Source: DASSKO01 sp035690425 (GTDB lineage Bacteria; Actinomycetota; Actinomycetes; Propionibacteriales; Nocardioidaceae). Taken from it: a stretch of DNA of 60,827 nucleotides. Shown here one piece after another: positions 1 to 8,078 of this stretch. The stretch covers positions 1-60,827 of the forward strand of contig DASSKO010000205.1 of NCBI GenBank assembly GCA_035690425.1, given 5' to 3'. A program made the translations under genes and the position numbers. Each line of letters begins with the position of its first letter. Within the stretch, counting starts at the first letter, position 1. The notes under the pieces were generated by a model. That model was not told where the DNA came from. It saw nothing but the letters and a program-made list of their open reading frames with translations, and made no database searches.

Positions 1-77
1 CTCCATTCAGCCTGCGCCTGCCAGCGGATTACGCACATAGCCCGAACGGGTGGCGTGGTGACGGTACGTGGAACTGG

Positions 78-255
78 TCAGCGCACGCGCTGCACCGGCG
101 CGATGGTGACGGCTGCCGCCAGGGCGCAGACCCCGGCGACCGCGTACGACACGGTGTGGCTCCCGTGGCCGAGTACCAGGATGGCCGGCGCGAGCTGTGG
201 CCAGCCGGCGATCACCCAACGTGAGCGCGAACAGCAGGATGAATGCCCCGCGGAG
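78..255 (-). pseudogene. C-terminal remnant of a membrane transporter (MFS-like)
   Basis: Reading leftward, two reading frames together give a hydrophobic protein tail. One frame contains GAFILLFALTL. After a shift near 205-210 the next frame continues WVIAGWPQLAPAILVLGHG, then a last membrane-helix-like stretch (AVAGVCALAAAVTIAP), and stops at 78-80. This looks like the final two helices of a major-facilitator-type permease, but no intact frame joins them and the window gives no upstream body. I infer a decayed gene. The family call rests only on the helix pattern and is weak; it could also be noise in GC-rich DNA. Confidence 0.35.
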
Positions 256-327
256 CGCGCACGGAACGCTGCCGGACGGCCAGCTGTTGCATGGGGAAAG
301 GCCCGGCCCTAGGCACCCGGTGTCGGC

Positions 328-1347
328 TCAGAGCAGGCCGAGCTCGGTGGCGTGCCGGCGTACGGCGTCGCTGTCGGCAGCGAGCACGAACGGCACGTCC
401 TGGCCCCACGCTCGCGAGACCTGCTCGACGCGACCGTCTCCCGGGTCGAGTCGCACCTCGCGGATGTAGACCGCGAGGATCCGTCCGGGGTGCGCCCGGA
501 CGATGTCGGCGTAGATCTCGGGGTCCTTCTCCCCGGAGTCGCCGATCAGGACGAACGGCAGCTCGGGGTGCAGGTCGAGGATCTCCCGGATGCGGCCGGT
601 CTTCTGCTCGCGGCCGGCAGTGGTGCCGAGCAGATCACGCAGCAGCACCGGCCCCATCGGAAACCCGCGGTGCCGCAGGAACGCGACCAGGAGAGCGTGC
701 AGGTTCCAGGGGCTCGACGAGACGTAGAAGACCGGGTTGCCTTCGGCCGCGAGGTCGCGGTACAGCTCCGGTGCTCCCGGGAACGGCGTACGAGTGAGGG
801 CGGACTTCGTGAACGTCTGACGGATCATCTGACCGGCCCGCTGGACGCCGGTCTCCAGGATCGTGTCGTCGATGTCGGAGAGGATCCCGAACCTCACGTC
901 TGGTTCTGGGACCCGCACCTCGAGCGGTGTGGTGTACGGGTCGGTCAGCCCCCGGTACTCGCCGTCGAGCTCGACGCTCCCGCTGGTCCAGGGCCGCACG
1001 AGCTTGTCGGAGTTCGGGCGGAGCCGGGCCAGGAAGTAGCCCTCGGCGTCGGTGACGGCCTGGGCGGTCGTGCCCGCGACGGCCACCCGCAGCGGCACGC
1101 CTGGGAGTTCGTCGGTCGCGAAGTGCCGCAGCGTACGGCGTACCGCGGCGCCGACTCCCTCGCCCTCGACCGCCTCCGAGGACGGCGGGTCGTCGAGGAC
1201 CCGGCCCCGCACGACCACCCCCTCGGCGCCGCCGTGCCCGACGTACGGCTCGATCCGGAAGTGGGCAGGCGGCCGTGAGCCGGCCAGTCGCAGCCGAGCT
1301 GCGTCCCAGGCACGCTCGAGGCTGACGACCCAGCGGCGGGCACTCAT
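328..1347 (-). CDS. App1-type phosphatase (DUF2183 family)
   Basis: About 339 residues. The C-terminal half carries a haloacid-dehalogenase-type signature SDIDDTILETG with the catalytic Asp pair at about D158 and D160. It is followed by YVSSSPWN and VLIGDSGEKDPEIY, the second and third phosphatase motifs of the App1/DUF2183 family. The yeast App1 member is a phosphatidate phosphatase; bacterial members are mostly uncharacterised. The N-terminal half (residues 1-140) is a beta-rich extension usual for the family. I chose the ATG at 1347, where family similarity begins, rather than a longer reading frame from 1401. No signal peptide is seen. A 20-bp imperfect palindrome lies about 20 bases upstream. 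Confidence 0.85.
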   Translation of the reverse strand: MSARRWVVSLERAWDAARLRLAGSRPPAHFRIEPYVGHGGAEGVVVRGRVLDDPPSSEAVEGEGVGAAVRRTLRHFATDELPGVPLRVAVAGTTAQAVTDAEGYFLARLRPNSDKLVRPWTSGSVELDGEYRGLTDPYTTPLEVRVPEPDVRFGILSDIDDTILETGVQRAGQMIRQTFTKSALTRTPFPGAPELYRDLAAEGNPVFYVSSSPWNLHALLVAFLRHRGFPMGPVLLRDLLGTTAGREQKTGRIREILDLHPELPFVLIGDSGEKDPEIYADIVRAHPGRILAVYIREVRLDPGDGRVEQVSRAWGQDVPFVLAADSDAVRRHATELGLL

Positions 1348-1368
1348 GGGAACACCGTATGTCCATGG

Positions 1369-1388
1369 GGACAACGCGGCCGTTATCC
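1369..1388. promoter_or_regulatory. Imperfect 20-bp palindrome upstream of the App1-type gene
   Basis: The bases GGACAACG and CGTTATCC flank a four-base centre and match as an inverted repeat with one mismatch. It sits about 21 bases before the ATG of the leftward phosphatase gene, where a repressor or activator could bind. The role is inferred from position only. Confidence 0.3.
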
Positions 1389-1498
1389 ATGTGGTCGGCA
1401 ACCCGACGCCCGATGAGGACTGTCCCGGCGAAGCGTGCGTGGTCGGGATCTGCCGTCAACGCGGCGACGCCTCATGACGCTGAATTGCGGTCAACGAT

Positions 1499-1556
1499 TC
1501 GCTTGCGATACATATTGATTATCGATAGGTTTGCGTTGTCTTTCGATTAGAGGAGA
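1499..1556 (+). promoter_or_regulatory. AT-rich promoter region of the DUF2975/HTH operon, with ribosome binding site
   Basis: This stretch is clearly richer in A and T than its surroundings. It contains the palindrome TATCGATA (1520-1527) and several nearby copies of CGAT or its complement. A purine-rich ribosome binding site (AGAGGAGA, ending at 1556) precedes the ATG at 1561. The downstream HTH protein is a natural candidate to bind here, but that is inference. Confidence 0.4.
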
Positions 1557-1560
1557 CTCG

Positions 1561-2049
1561 ATGGGAAACGTGACTGTCCTTGCGCTACGCCTCGTGCTCG
1601 CGATCGCGCTTGCTGGTTCGCTGTTCGTGCAGGCGGTGATGGTGCCGCTGTTCTGGGCCGACCTCGAGGAGGCGCCCGCCGGTGTGCGCGTCCCAGTTGT
1701 CACCATCGTCATCCTGGGCATCGTGACCATGCAGGTCACCGCGGTATGCGTATGGCGGCTGCTGACGATGGTTCGGCGAGGCACAGTGTTCTCCCATGCT
1801 GCCTTCCGGTACGTCGACATCGTGATCGGCGCGATCACCGCGGCGTCCGCCCTCACGTTCGGGCTCGCGGTCGCCCTCGCGCCGGGCGAAGCCGTGGCTC
1901 CCGGCATCGTGCTGCTCATCTGCGGGGCGTCCCTGATCGCTGCCGGGGTCGCACTGATCGTGCTCGTCATGCGGATGCTGCTGGCTCAGGCGGTCGCCCG
2001 CGACGCCGAGGCGCACCATCTGCAGGGCGAGCTCAACGAGGTGATCTGA
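1561..2049 (+). CDS. DUF2975 family membrane protein
   Basis: A 162-residue protein with four predicted membrane helices: LRLVLAIALAGSLFVQA near the N-terminus, VPVVTIVILGIVTMQV, then two more around residues 80-150. The spacing, short soluble loops and acidic end fit DUF2975. Members of that family are typically encoded immediately before a small Cro/C1-type HTH protein, as here. The ATG at 1561 has a good ribosome binding site; a longer in-frame start at 1531 lacks one. The stop overlaps the next ATG by one base (TGATG), so the pair is translationally coupled. Function is unknown; the pairing suggests a membrane sensor working with its transcription factor. Confidence 0.8.
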   Translation: MGNVTVLALRLVLAIALAGSLFVQAVMVPLFWADLEEAPAGVRVPVVTIVILGIVTMQVTAVCVWRLLTMVRRGTVFSHAAFRYVDIVIGAITAASALTFGLAVALAPGEAVAPGIVLLICGASLIAAGVALIVLVMRMLLAQAVARDAEAHHLQGELNEVI

Positions 2050-2324
2050 TGCCGATCGTCGTCGACATCGACGTGATGCTGGCCAGGCGCAAGATGTCCG
2101 TGGGTCTGCTCGCGGAGCGCGTCGGGATCACGCCAGCCAACCTGGCGGTACTCAAGAACGGCCGTGCCAAGGCGGTGCGCTTCACAACACTCGCTGCCCT
2201 GTGCCAGGTGCTCGATTGCCAGCCCGGCGACCTACTGCGCTGGGAGCCCGAGGACCCGGCGGACGGGGTGGGGCCAGCCGGTCTCGGTGCTCAGCCGCTC
2301 GCGCACGGCGGGTCGGAAACCTGA
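2049..2324 (+). CDS. Small Cro/C1-type (YozG-like) HTH transcriptional regulator
   Basis: A 91-residue protein. Residues 1-65 form a compact Xre-type helix-turn-helix: MSVGLLAERVGITPANLAVLK is the helix-turn-helix core, and LCQVLDCQPGDLLRW is the typical C-terminal helix of these very short regulators. About 25 low-complexity Gly/Pro residues follow. It is coupled to the DUF2975 gene by a TGATG overlap. Such two-gene units probably control their own promoter; the AT-rich palindrome at 1520-1527 is the nearest candidate operator. The target is not determined. Confidence 0.85.
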   Translation: MPIVVDIDVMLARRKMSVGLLAERVGITPANLAVLKNGRAKAVRFTTLAALCQVLDCQPGDLLRWEPEDPADGVGPAGLGAQPLAHGGSET

Positions 2325-2532
2325 GCTCCGCGTTCTCCAACACGAACTGAACCGGCACAACGGTCGGCTGCATGGTCCTCTACCGTCTGGCCAAGGACGC
2401 GGCCCGTCGAATCGACCGGCTGGTCCACGACCGGGTCAGCGGCGAGCAGCTGTTCGGGACGTAGAGGGCTACCTAACGGCACGGGACTCGCTGCTGACCT
2501 GGCTCAAGCCGTCAGGAGAAACATGGCGGCAG
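2325..2532. other. Intergenic gap with no recognisable gene
   Basis: Between the HTH gene and the large fusion gene there are 208 bases without a convincing coding region. A 30-residue frame (2372-2464, rightward) rich in Arg/Asp has no recognisable family and no good ribosome binding site. A GGAGA at 2516-2520 may serve as a distant ribosome binding site for the next gene. Confidence 0.5.
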
Positions 2533-4971
2533 ATGTGGCGCTTTCGTTGCCGCATCGTGGGTAAGTCACCGCCGAGGTGGTGGTACGCGGTGCACAGCGA
2601 ACCCGAGCGGCACGATTCGACCAGGCAACGCTCCGCGCGGAGCCTGTCGATCGGCCGGCATCCGGGCGACGCGGCGCGTCTGCTGGTTGCTGCCGTCGTG
2701 GTCACCGCCTGTTGCCTGCTGGCATTGCCTGACGACGTCAACACGGTCGAGTCCGCGATCTTCGTCGAGATTCAGCGACTGCCGCGTCCGTCCGCGCCGT
2801 TGTGGGCGGTGCTGACCTGGGTCGGGTCCTGGGCCGGCATCGCCGTCACCACGGCGCTGGCGCTGTATCTGAACCGCTTCCGGCTGGCCGCCGCTCTCGC
2901 CGCAACCGGTGTGGCGGGCTGGTTCACGGCGCGAGTCATCGGATGGGCGATCGGCACGCGGGAGATGTTTTCCTTGCTGGCTGAGAACCCGGCGGTGCGG
3001 GCACCCGCCGCCGGGTTCGGCTTTCCGTCCGGTCACACCGCGGTGGCGGCGGCCCTCACCACCACGGTCGGACCGTACCTGAACCGCACCTCCCGCAGTT
3101 TGACGTGGGCCGGCGTCGTCCTCGTCGGTGTCGCCGACGTCTACCGCGGCACTCACCTTCCGCTGGGCGTCTTTGCCGGCGCCTTCCTCGGCTGGGGTAT
3201 CGGCACCGTCTCTCACCTCGTCCTGGGGGCACCACGTCGCCGCACATCCGGGGCGGGCATCGTGCATGCGTTGGAGACGGCCGGCATGGAGGGCGTCGAC
3301 TTGGTCCCCGTGCGGCACAGCCACTTGTTCGGCCCTCTCACCTTCGAGGCGTCCACCTCCGACGGCCAGCGGCTGGAGGTGGAGGTGGTACGACGACTGC
3401 GCCGGCGGGCCGGGCCGTTCTACAAGTTGCGGCGGCTGGTCGCCTCGTTGGAGGTGGAGGACGAACCCCGGCTGTCCACGCCGCTGCACGAGGTCGAGCA
3501 CCAGGCGTTCGTCACTCTCCTCGCCGAGCGTGCCGGGGTGCGCACGCCCTCGGTCGTGATGGCCTTGCGCCCCGAGCATATGCCGGCCCTGGTGGTGCAC
3601 CGGCGCGTCGAGGGGCGCCGGCTCAGCGACCTCGAGCCCGGGCAGATCGGTGACGACCTCGTGCGGGCGGTGTGGCAGCAGGTGCATCGGCTCGGCGTGG
3701 CACGCATTGCCCATCACGACCTGCGGGCGAAGAACATCCTCGTCGATGAGGAAGAGGGGCCGTGGCTGCTGGACTTCGTGTTCGCCCGGGCAGGTGCGAG
3801 CCGGCAACGACTCGCCCAGGACATCGCCGAGGTGATGACATCCATCGCGTCACGCGTCGGTGCCGAACGGGCCGTGGCCGGCGCAACAGCGGTGTTGCCG
3901 CGCCGCGACCTCGCCGCGGCGCTGCCCTACTTGCAGCCGCTCGCCCTTCCACGTCGAATCCGCACGCAGCTGAACCAGGCGGATCTGCTGCTGGAACTCC
4001 GTGACGTCCTCGCTGCGCGGATCGACAGCCCGGTGCCCTCGTTCCGGTCTCCGGTGCGGCCCAGCACGCTGGCCTTCCTCGTGGTCGGTGGGCTGGCGGT
4101 GTACGTGCTGGTGCCACAGCTGTCGAGCATGCGCGCGGTGTTGACCTCGCTCCGCGGCGCCGATATCGGCTGGCTCGTCGTGACCGTCCTGCTCGGTCTC
4201 GCGGCGCTGCTGCCACAGACGCTGTCCATATTGGGGTCGACACGTACGTCCCTGCCCTGGTGGCGAGCCCTGGCTGTGCAGGTCGCCGCCGCCTTCACCG
4301 GCCGCACCACGCCGGGCGGAGTCGGCTATATCGGGCTCAACGTGGTGTTTCTGGAGCGTTGCGGAGTCCGGCGTCCGCAAGCCGTGGGTGCCATGGCGTT
4401 GAACCGTGCGGCGACCCTCGCCGTCTCCGCCGCCGTCTGCGTGATCGCCGTACTGGCGCTGGGCTCGTCGGGGGTGGCCGCGGACGTATCGCTGCCCACG
4501 GGGTGGCCGGTCCTGATCGTCGTGGTGGTCGTCCTCGTGATCGCCGGACTGGTGATCGGCTCACCGTTCGGGCGTCGCCGGATCGTGCACCCGACTGTGG
4601 AGGTGGCGCGGGAGATGGCCTCGACACTGCACGATCCCCGGCGCGCGGCGCAGCTCGTCGGCGGGACCGTCGGCTTTCTGGGCCTGATGGCGCTGGGACA
4701 GGTCACCAGTCTGGCGGCCCTGGGCACCGACTTCGCAGCGCTGCCGGTGCTCGGCGCGTACATGGTGGGTGTCACGATCGGTCAGCTCGCTCCTACGCCG
4801 GGGAGCCTGGGCGCCGTGGAGGCCGCCCTGGTAGCGGCGCTCACCGCGATCGACGTGGCCTCGACCTCGGCCGTCGCCGCCGTTCTCACTGCGCGCCTGC
4901 TGACGTTCTGGCTACCGATCATCCCGGGTGTGGTGGTGCTCCGCTATCTGCAGCACCACGGCATGGTGTGA
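2533..4971 (+). CDS. PAP2 phosphatase / kinase-like / flippase-like (YbhN) three-part membrane protein
   Basis: About 812 residues with three modules. Residues 45-235 are a PAP2-like membrane phosphatase region with FPSGHTAVAA at about 163-172 and YRGTHLPLGV at about 203-212. The usual first PAP2 motif (K...RP) is not obvious. Residues 255-490 resemble a lipopolysaccharide- or aminoglycoside-kinase fold with catalytic loop HHDLRAKNIL and metal motif DFV in place of DFG. Residues 510-800 carry seven or more helices of the flippase/lysylphosphatidylglycerol-synthase membrane family, with TTPGGVGYIGL and APTPGSLGAVEAAL. The ATG at 2533 was chosen because upstream sequence in this frame lacks family features. 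The combination suggests handling of a lipid-linked substrate, but the reaction is unknown. Confidence 0.75.
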   Translation: MWRFRCRIVGKSPPRWWYAVHSEPERHDSTRQRSARSLSIGRHPGDAARLLVAAVVVTACCLLALPDDVNTVESAIFVEIQRLPRPSAPLWAVLTWVGSWAGIAVTTALALYLNRFRLAAALAATGVAGWFTARVIGWAIGTREMFSLLAENPAVRAPAAGFGFPSGHTAVAAALTTTVGPYLNRTSRSLTWAGVVLVGVADVYRGTHLPLGVFAGAFLGWGIGTVSHLVLGAPRRRTSGAGIVHALETAGMEGVDLVPVRHSHLFGPLTFEASTSDGQRLEVEVVRRLRRRAGPFYKLRRLVASLEVEDEPRLSTPLHEVEHQAFVTLLAERAGVRTPSVVMALRPEHMPALVVHRRVEGRRLSDLEPGQIGDDLVRAVWQQVHRLGVARIAHHDLRAKNILVDEEEGPWLLDFVFARAGASRQRLAQDIAEVMTSIASRVGAERAVAGATAVLPRRDLAAALPYLQPLALPRRIRTQLNQADLLLELRDVLAARIDSPVPSFRSPVRPSTLAFLVVGGLAVYVLVPQLSSMRAVLTSLRGADIGWLVVTVLLGLAALLPQTLSILGSTRTSLPWWRALAVQVAAAFTGRTTPGGVGYIGLNVVFLERCGVRRPQAVGAMALNRAATLAVSAAVCVIAVLALGSSGVAADVSLPTGWPVLIVVVVVLVIAGLVIGSPFGRRRIVHPTVEVAREMASTLHDPRRAAQLVGGTVGFLGLMALGQVTSLAALGTDFAALPVLGAYMVGVTIGQLAPTPGSLGAVEAALVAALTAIDVASTSAVAAVLTARLLTFWLPIIPGVVVLRYLQHHGMV

Positions 4972-4973
4972 GT

Positions 4974-5004
4974 CCCCGTCCGGCAAACACCGCAACGGGC
5001 GGGG
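4974..5004. terminator. Stem-loop between convergent genes
   Basis: CCCCGTCCG and CGGGCGGGG can form a nine-pair stem with one G-U pair around a 13-base loop. It lies three bases after the fusion gene and before the end of the opposing reductase gene. There is no T run, which is common for high-GC actinobacterial terminators. Confidence 0.45.
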
Positions 5005-5051
5005 TGAACGTAGCCTGACCAGGATCCCGGCTGACCTCGTGATCGAGCGGC

Positions 5052-5609
5052 TCACCCGTTGTCGCGCACCACCGAGTACCGCGCGCAGGCGAAGTCGCCG
5101 TTGCGGTCCACCTCCTCGAGCCGGAGCTCGACATGTCGGGGGAGAAGCGGCGCGCCCGCGCCGAGCGTCACCGGCGCGATCATCACGAGTACGTCGTCGA
5201 GCAGGCCGGCGTCGGCGAACTGTCCGACCAGGTCGCCGCCGCCGACGATCCACACGTTCCGGCCGTTGGCGGCCTCGACCATCTGCGCGTGCACGCTCAC
5301 CACGTCGTCGCGGACGAACGAGATGTCCGCGTCTGGCACGACCGGCAGGTCGCGGTGGGTGAACACCCAGCACGGGATGTCGTAGGGCCATCGCCACTCC
5401 GAGCGGTCCTTGCCCCTGAACTCGTGGTCGATGATCCACTCGTACGTCGTCGACCCCATCCCCACGGCGCCTACGGCCGGGATGAACGCGCCGTAGTTCA
5501 TCGGTCCGTCGTCACCCTGGTTGCGCGTGAACAGCCAGTCGAGCGAGTTGTCACTGGTGGCGATGAAGCCGTCGAGGCTGGTCGCGGTGTAGTACTGCGT
5601 GCGGCTCAC
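5052..5609 (-). CDS. Dihydrofolate reductase-like (RibD C-terminal domain) protein
   Basis: A 185-residue protein of the RibD/DHFR-like NADPH-binding fold. It starts QYYTATSLDGFIATSDNSLDW, the typical N-terminus of this family. Later it has VWIVGGGDLVGQFADAGLLDD, the nucleotide-binding glycine motif, and ends with a beta strand ARYSVV. The GTG at 5609 is preferred because AGGCAGGA sits just ahead of it; an ATG at 5654 would add a basic tail not typical of the family. Members are seldom characterised and often not true dihydrofolate reductases. It is a single gene convergent with the fusion gene. Confidence 0.85.
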   Translation of the reverse strand: MSRTQYYTATSLDGFIATSDNSLDWLFTRNQGDDGPMNYGAFIPAVGAVGMGSTTYEWIIDHEFRGKDRSEWRWPYDIPCWVFTHRDLPVVPDADISFVRDDVVSVHAQMVEAANGRNVWIVGGGDLVGQFADAGLLDDVLVMIAPVTLGAGAPLLPRHVELRLEEVDRNGDFACARYSVVRDNG

Positions 5610-5690
5610 GAGTCCTGCCTTTCGTTGCCGGGCTGCCGTCGTTCGCGCAGCCACCAGATGGGGTCGCGGTGGCGATGCAGGGCGAGGGGG

Positions 5691-5987
5691 CTAGGAGCCC
5701 CGGTTGTGTTTCGTCGGTCCGGTGCCACCGCGCCGCAGCCGCCTCAGATGCGACCGCCTGATCAGCCGGATCAGCGGCCGGATCAACAACTGCACCGAGC
5801 CGGCCACGAAGCACCAGAGTCCGACCGTCACCAGGCTCGGGAAGAAGAAGAACACGCCGCCGACGACGAACCAGACGACGAGCATGACGTCGTTGAGGAT
5901 GCCTGCTGCCGCATAACGTTGTCTGATGACCAGCTCGTCGTCACCTAGACGCAGCGTCATGGCCCGGCGGCCCCACCGACCGAACAT
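5691..5987 (-). CDS. YrhK-like small membrane protein
   Basis: About 98 residues. A short beta-like start (LRLGDDELVIRQRY) is followed by two closely spaced hydrophobic helices (DVMLVVWFVVGGVFFFF, then a second at about residues 60-80) and a basic tail rich in Arg. This matches the YrhK-like membrane family of unknown role. Two starts are possible: ATG at 5987, used here, four bases after the pterin dehydratase stop, or ATG at 5960. It follows the dehydratase gene in the same direction and is probably cotranscribed. Confidence 0.65.
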   Translation of the reverse strand: MFGRWGRRAMTLRLGDDELVIRQRYAAAGILNDVMLVVWFVVGGVFFFFPSLVTVGLWCFVAGSVQLLIRPLIRLIRRSHLRRLRRGGTGPTKHNRGS

Positions 5988-5991
5988 CCCG

Positions 5992-6288
5992 CTAGTGGTC
6001 CAGGCGGTCGGCGATTCCGTCGATGCGCCCGGCCAGCTCCACATCGTTGCTCGTCACGCCGCCTTCGGAGTGGGTGGACAGCCGAAACGTGATCGTGGTC
6101 CAGCGGATGTCGATGTCGGGGTGGTGGTTCAGCTCCTCGGCGACCTCCGCCACATCGGTGACCAAGCGGATACCGGACATGAAATCGGGGGCCTGGAGCA
6201 CGCGCACGAGTGCACCGTCGCGATGCTCCCAGTGCGGGTGCTCGGCGAGCACTGCGTGGATCTGCTGCGAATCGAGTACGTCGACCAT
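5992..6288 (-). CDS. 4a-hydroxytetrahydrobiopterin dehydratase (pterin-4a-carbinolamine dehydratase)
   Basis: A 98-residue protein, the normal size for the family. The active-site stretch AEELNHHPDIDIRW holds the paired His residues, and TFRLSTHSEGGVTSND carries the third His and the dimer-contact region. The enzyme dehydrates the carbinolamine formed during pterin-dependent hydroxylation. No aromatic amino acid hydroxylase is visible nearby, so the partner pathway is not shown by the window. The ATG at 6288 gives a standard N-terminus (DVLDSQQIHAVL). Confidence 0.93.
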   Translation of the reverse strand: MVDVLDSQQIHAVLAEHPHWEHRDGALVRVLQAPDFMSGIRLVTDVAEVAEELNHHPDIDIRWTTITFRLSTHSEGGVTSNDVELAGRIDGIADRLDH

Positions 6289-6335
6289 GGCGTCAGCCTA
6301 CGACTTCCAGCGCCTACGACTCCGGTGCGCGGGCC

Positions 6336-7004
6336 TCATAGCTGCGCTGATGACCACACCGCACCGTTGCGGCTGACCAACTCGACCCCGACGACCTCTG
6401 CGGCGGGCACCGGCACCACCCAGGTCGCCCCCTCCTCCGGCTGCAGCACCCAGCTGCCGGCAGGCACCTCGCGGCCGCCGGCCAACTGCAGCCGGCACTC
6501 GTAGTAGGTGCTGGCCGCACCTTCTGACACGTCGACGACGATCACGGGCGCTCCGTCCACCCAGCTGCGGGTGACGGCTCCCACCCGCTCGCCGTCGTCC
6601 GTGCGTAGAGCGCTGCCTCCCGCCAGGCTGATGGCTCCGCTGCCGTCGTCGTCCGGTTGCGTGGCCACCAGCGTGCCGCCGATGCCGAGCACCGCACCGA
6701 TCACGGCGGCTGCGGCGGCAACCAGCCACGGCCGGTGACGGGCGCGGGGGCGTGCCCCGAGCGCAGGCGTGCCCATCGCCATCGCATCGAGGACGGCGCG
6801 GTCGAACCCGGGTGGCGGCTCGATCCGCGGCGACGCGGCCAGCGACCGCTCGATGGCGGTCGAGATCTCGTCGTACTCCGCCCGACAGCGGGCGCAGGTC
6901 GACAGGTGCTGCCCCGGCGGCTCCTGCTCGGTGACATCACGAAGCGCGCCCTCACCGAGGGCGAGGTCGACGAGCTGGTCCTGGGTAGGGTGCTGATCAG
7001 CCAC
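6336..7004 (-). CDS. Anti-sigma factor, zinc-finger (ZAS) plus RskA-like extracytoplasmic domain
   Basis: A 222-residue single-pass membrane protein. Residues 1-60 hold the ZAS-type motif GQHLSTCARC (His, Cys, Cys). One membrane helix (WLVAAAAAVIGAVLGIGG) lies at about residues 92-110. The outer domain, ending VELVSRNGAVWSSAQL, resembles the anti-sigma-K (RskA) C-terminal domain. It overlaps the upstream sigma factor gene by eight bases, so the two proteins are made together. By family, it holds the sigma factor at the membrane until cut by regulated proteolysis. Confidence 0.88.
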   Translation of the reverse strand: MADQHPTQDQLVDLALGEGALRDVTEQEPPGQHLSTCARCRAEYDEISTAIERSLAASPRIEPPPGFDRAVLDAMAMGTPALGARPRARHRPWLVAAAAAVIGAVLGIGGTLVATQPDDDGSGAISLAGGSALRTDDGERVGAVTRSWVDGAPVIVVDVSEGAASTYYECRLQLAGGREVPAGSWVLQPEEGATWVVPVPAAEVVGVELVSRNGAVWSSAQL

Positions 7005-7695
7005 GGCGCTCGTCCTCCATCGACGCGCGCAGCCGGAGCAGACCGGTGCGGATGCGGGTCTTGGCAGTTCCCAGCGGCACCCCTTCGTGGCTGCTCACTT
7101 CGGCGGCGGTGCAGCCCCCGATCACCGCGAGTACGACGGCTCTGGCCTGCTCGGGCGGCAAGTTGCGCAACCGGCCGACCGCTTGCTCGCTCTCCAGGCG
7201 GCGCAGCACGGTGTCCTCCGGCCCCGGCCCCGACAGCGAGTCGTAGAGCAGCCGCTCCAGCGCTTCGTCGTCGGTCGGGGTCGGGCGGCGCATCCGCACC
7301 GCGTCGATGGCTGCGTTGCGGGTGATCGTGAGCAGCCACGTCAGCGCAGACGCGCGTCTGGGGTCGTAGCTGCGAGAGGCCCGCCAGGCACGGACGAACA
7401 CCTCCTGACTCACGTCCTCGGCCAGGGCCTGGTCACGGGTGATGGACACGGCCAGCCCGAAGACCGCGCCCTGGAAGCGGTGCACGAAGGCGGCGGCGGC
7501 CGGAGGGTCGTCGATGGCCAGCCCCTCCACGAGCGCCGCGTCGGCCGCTCGGTCGGCCCGGGAGATCGCATGCACACCAGGGGATACGGCGACTACGCGC
7601 TCAGGGATTGCACCCAGCGGCAGTCCCTCGCGACCGGCCGGTCGTACCACAGCCGACGGGGCACCTCCGCGCTCACGCCGGGGCCGCCAGGACAT
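6997..7695 (-). CDS. ECF RNA polymerase sigma factor (SigK-like)
   Basis: About 232 residues from the ATG at 7695, which follows GGGGTGGA. Sigma region 2 runs over residues 70-140 (FGLAVSITRDQALAEDVSQE, then TWLLTITRNAAIDAVR). Region 4 near the C-terminus holds PPEQARAVVLAVIGG and SSHEGVPLGTAKTRIRTGLL. The first 50-60 residues are variable, so a downstream start is also possible. The gene is coupled to its anti-sigma factor. In mycobacteria the SigK/RskA pair controls secreted lipoproteins; here a broken lipoprotein gene starts just 25 bases away on the other strand and may be a former target. Confidence 0.88.
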   Translation of the reverse strand: MSWRPRRERGGAPSAVVRPAGREGLPLGAIPERVVAVSPGVHAISRADRAADAALVEGLAIDDPPAAAAFVHRFQGAVFGLAVSITRDQALAEDVSQEVFVRAWRASRSYDPRRASALTWLLTITRNAAIDAVRMRRPTPTDDEALERLLYDSLSGPGPEDTVLRRLESEQAVGRLRNLPPEQARAVVLAVIGGCTAAEVSSHEGVPLGTAKTRIRTGLLRLRASMEDERRG

Positions 7696-7720
7696 CCGTC
7701 CACCCCTTCCAGGAGGCGCC

Positions 7721-8078
7721 GTGAACACACAGCCCGGCATCGGTATCGCGTCGCTCGGGCTGATCGGAGTAAGCGTCCTCACCGCTTGCGGAGACGACGG
7801 CGCGAGCGAGGACGTCGCCCAGTCTGCCACCGGCGAGGGCGGTCCGGTGATCGCGACCGCGGAGACAGAGACGCCCATCTACAAGAACAGACACCTGCTC
7901 TACGGCGTCGACCTGGCGCGCCGCGAGATCGCCCGGCGAGGGCGTCGACGAGGCTCTGGGCGCCGCGGACACCCCAGGGCAAGGTGTCAACGACGTCTGG
8001 TAGGTCGTCAGCGCCGACGGCGACGCCATCACCGAAGCACCGGCCGCCACCGGCGGCGGTGGCTACTCAGCGCGCTGA
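7721..8078 (+). pseudogene. Decayed secreted lipoprotein (COG4315 / Lipoprotein_15-like)
   Basis: A GTG at 7721 with a strong ribosome binding site (CAGGAGG) opens a signal peptide ending in the lipobox LTAC (residues 20-23), then GGPVIATAETETPIYKNRHL and LLYGVD, weakly like the repeat of this family. The frame is then lost. A different frame carries GEGVDEALGAADTPGQGVND VW, an in-frame TAG at 8001-8003 where the family usually has Tyr, then VVSADGDAITEAPAATGGGG Y, a recognisable C-terminus. So there is a frameshift, a nonsense codon and a missing middle part (a normal gene would be longer). Divergent from the sigma factor gene, whose product may once have driven it. Confidence 0.65.

Noticed and set aside
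2372..2464. Possible 30-residue gene before the PAP2 fusion
   Set aside because: No recognisable family, no good ribosome binding site, too short to support.
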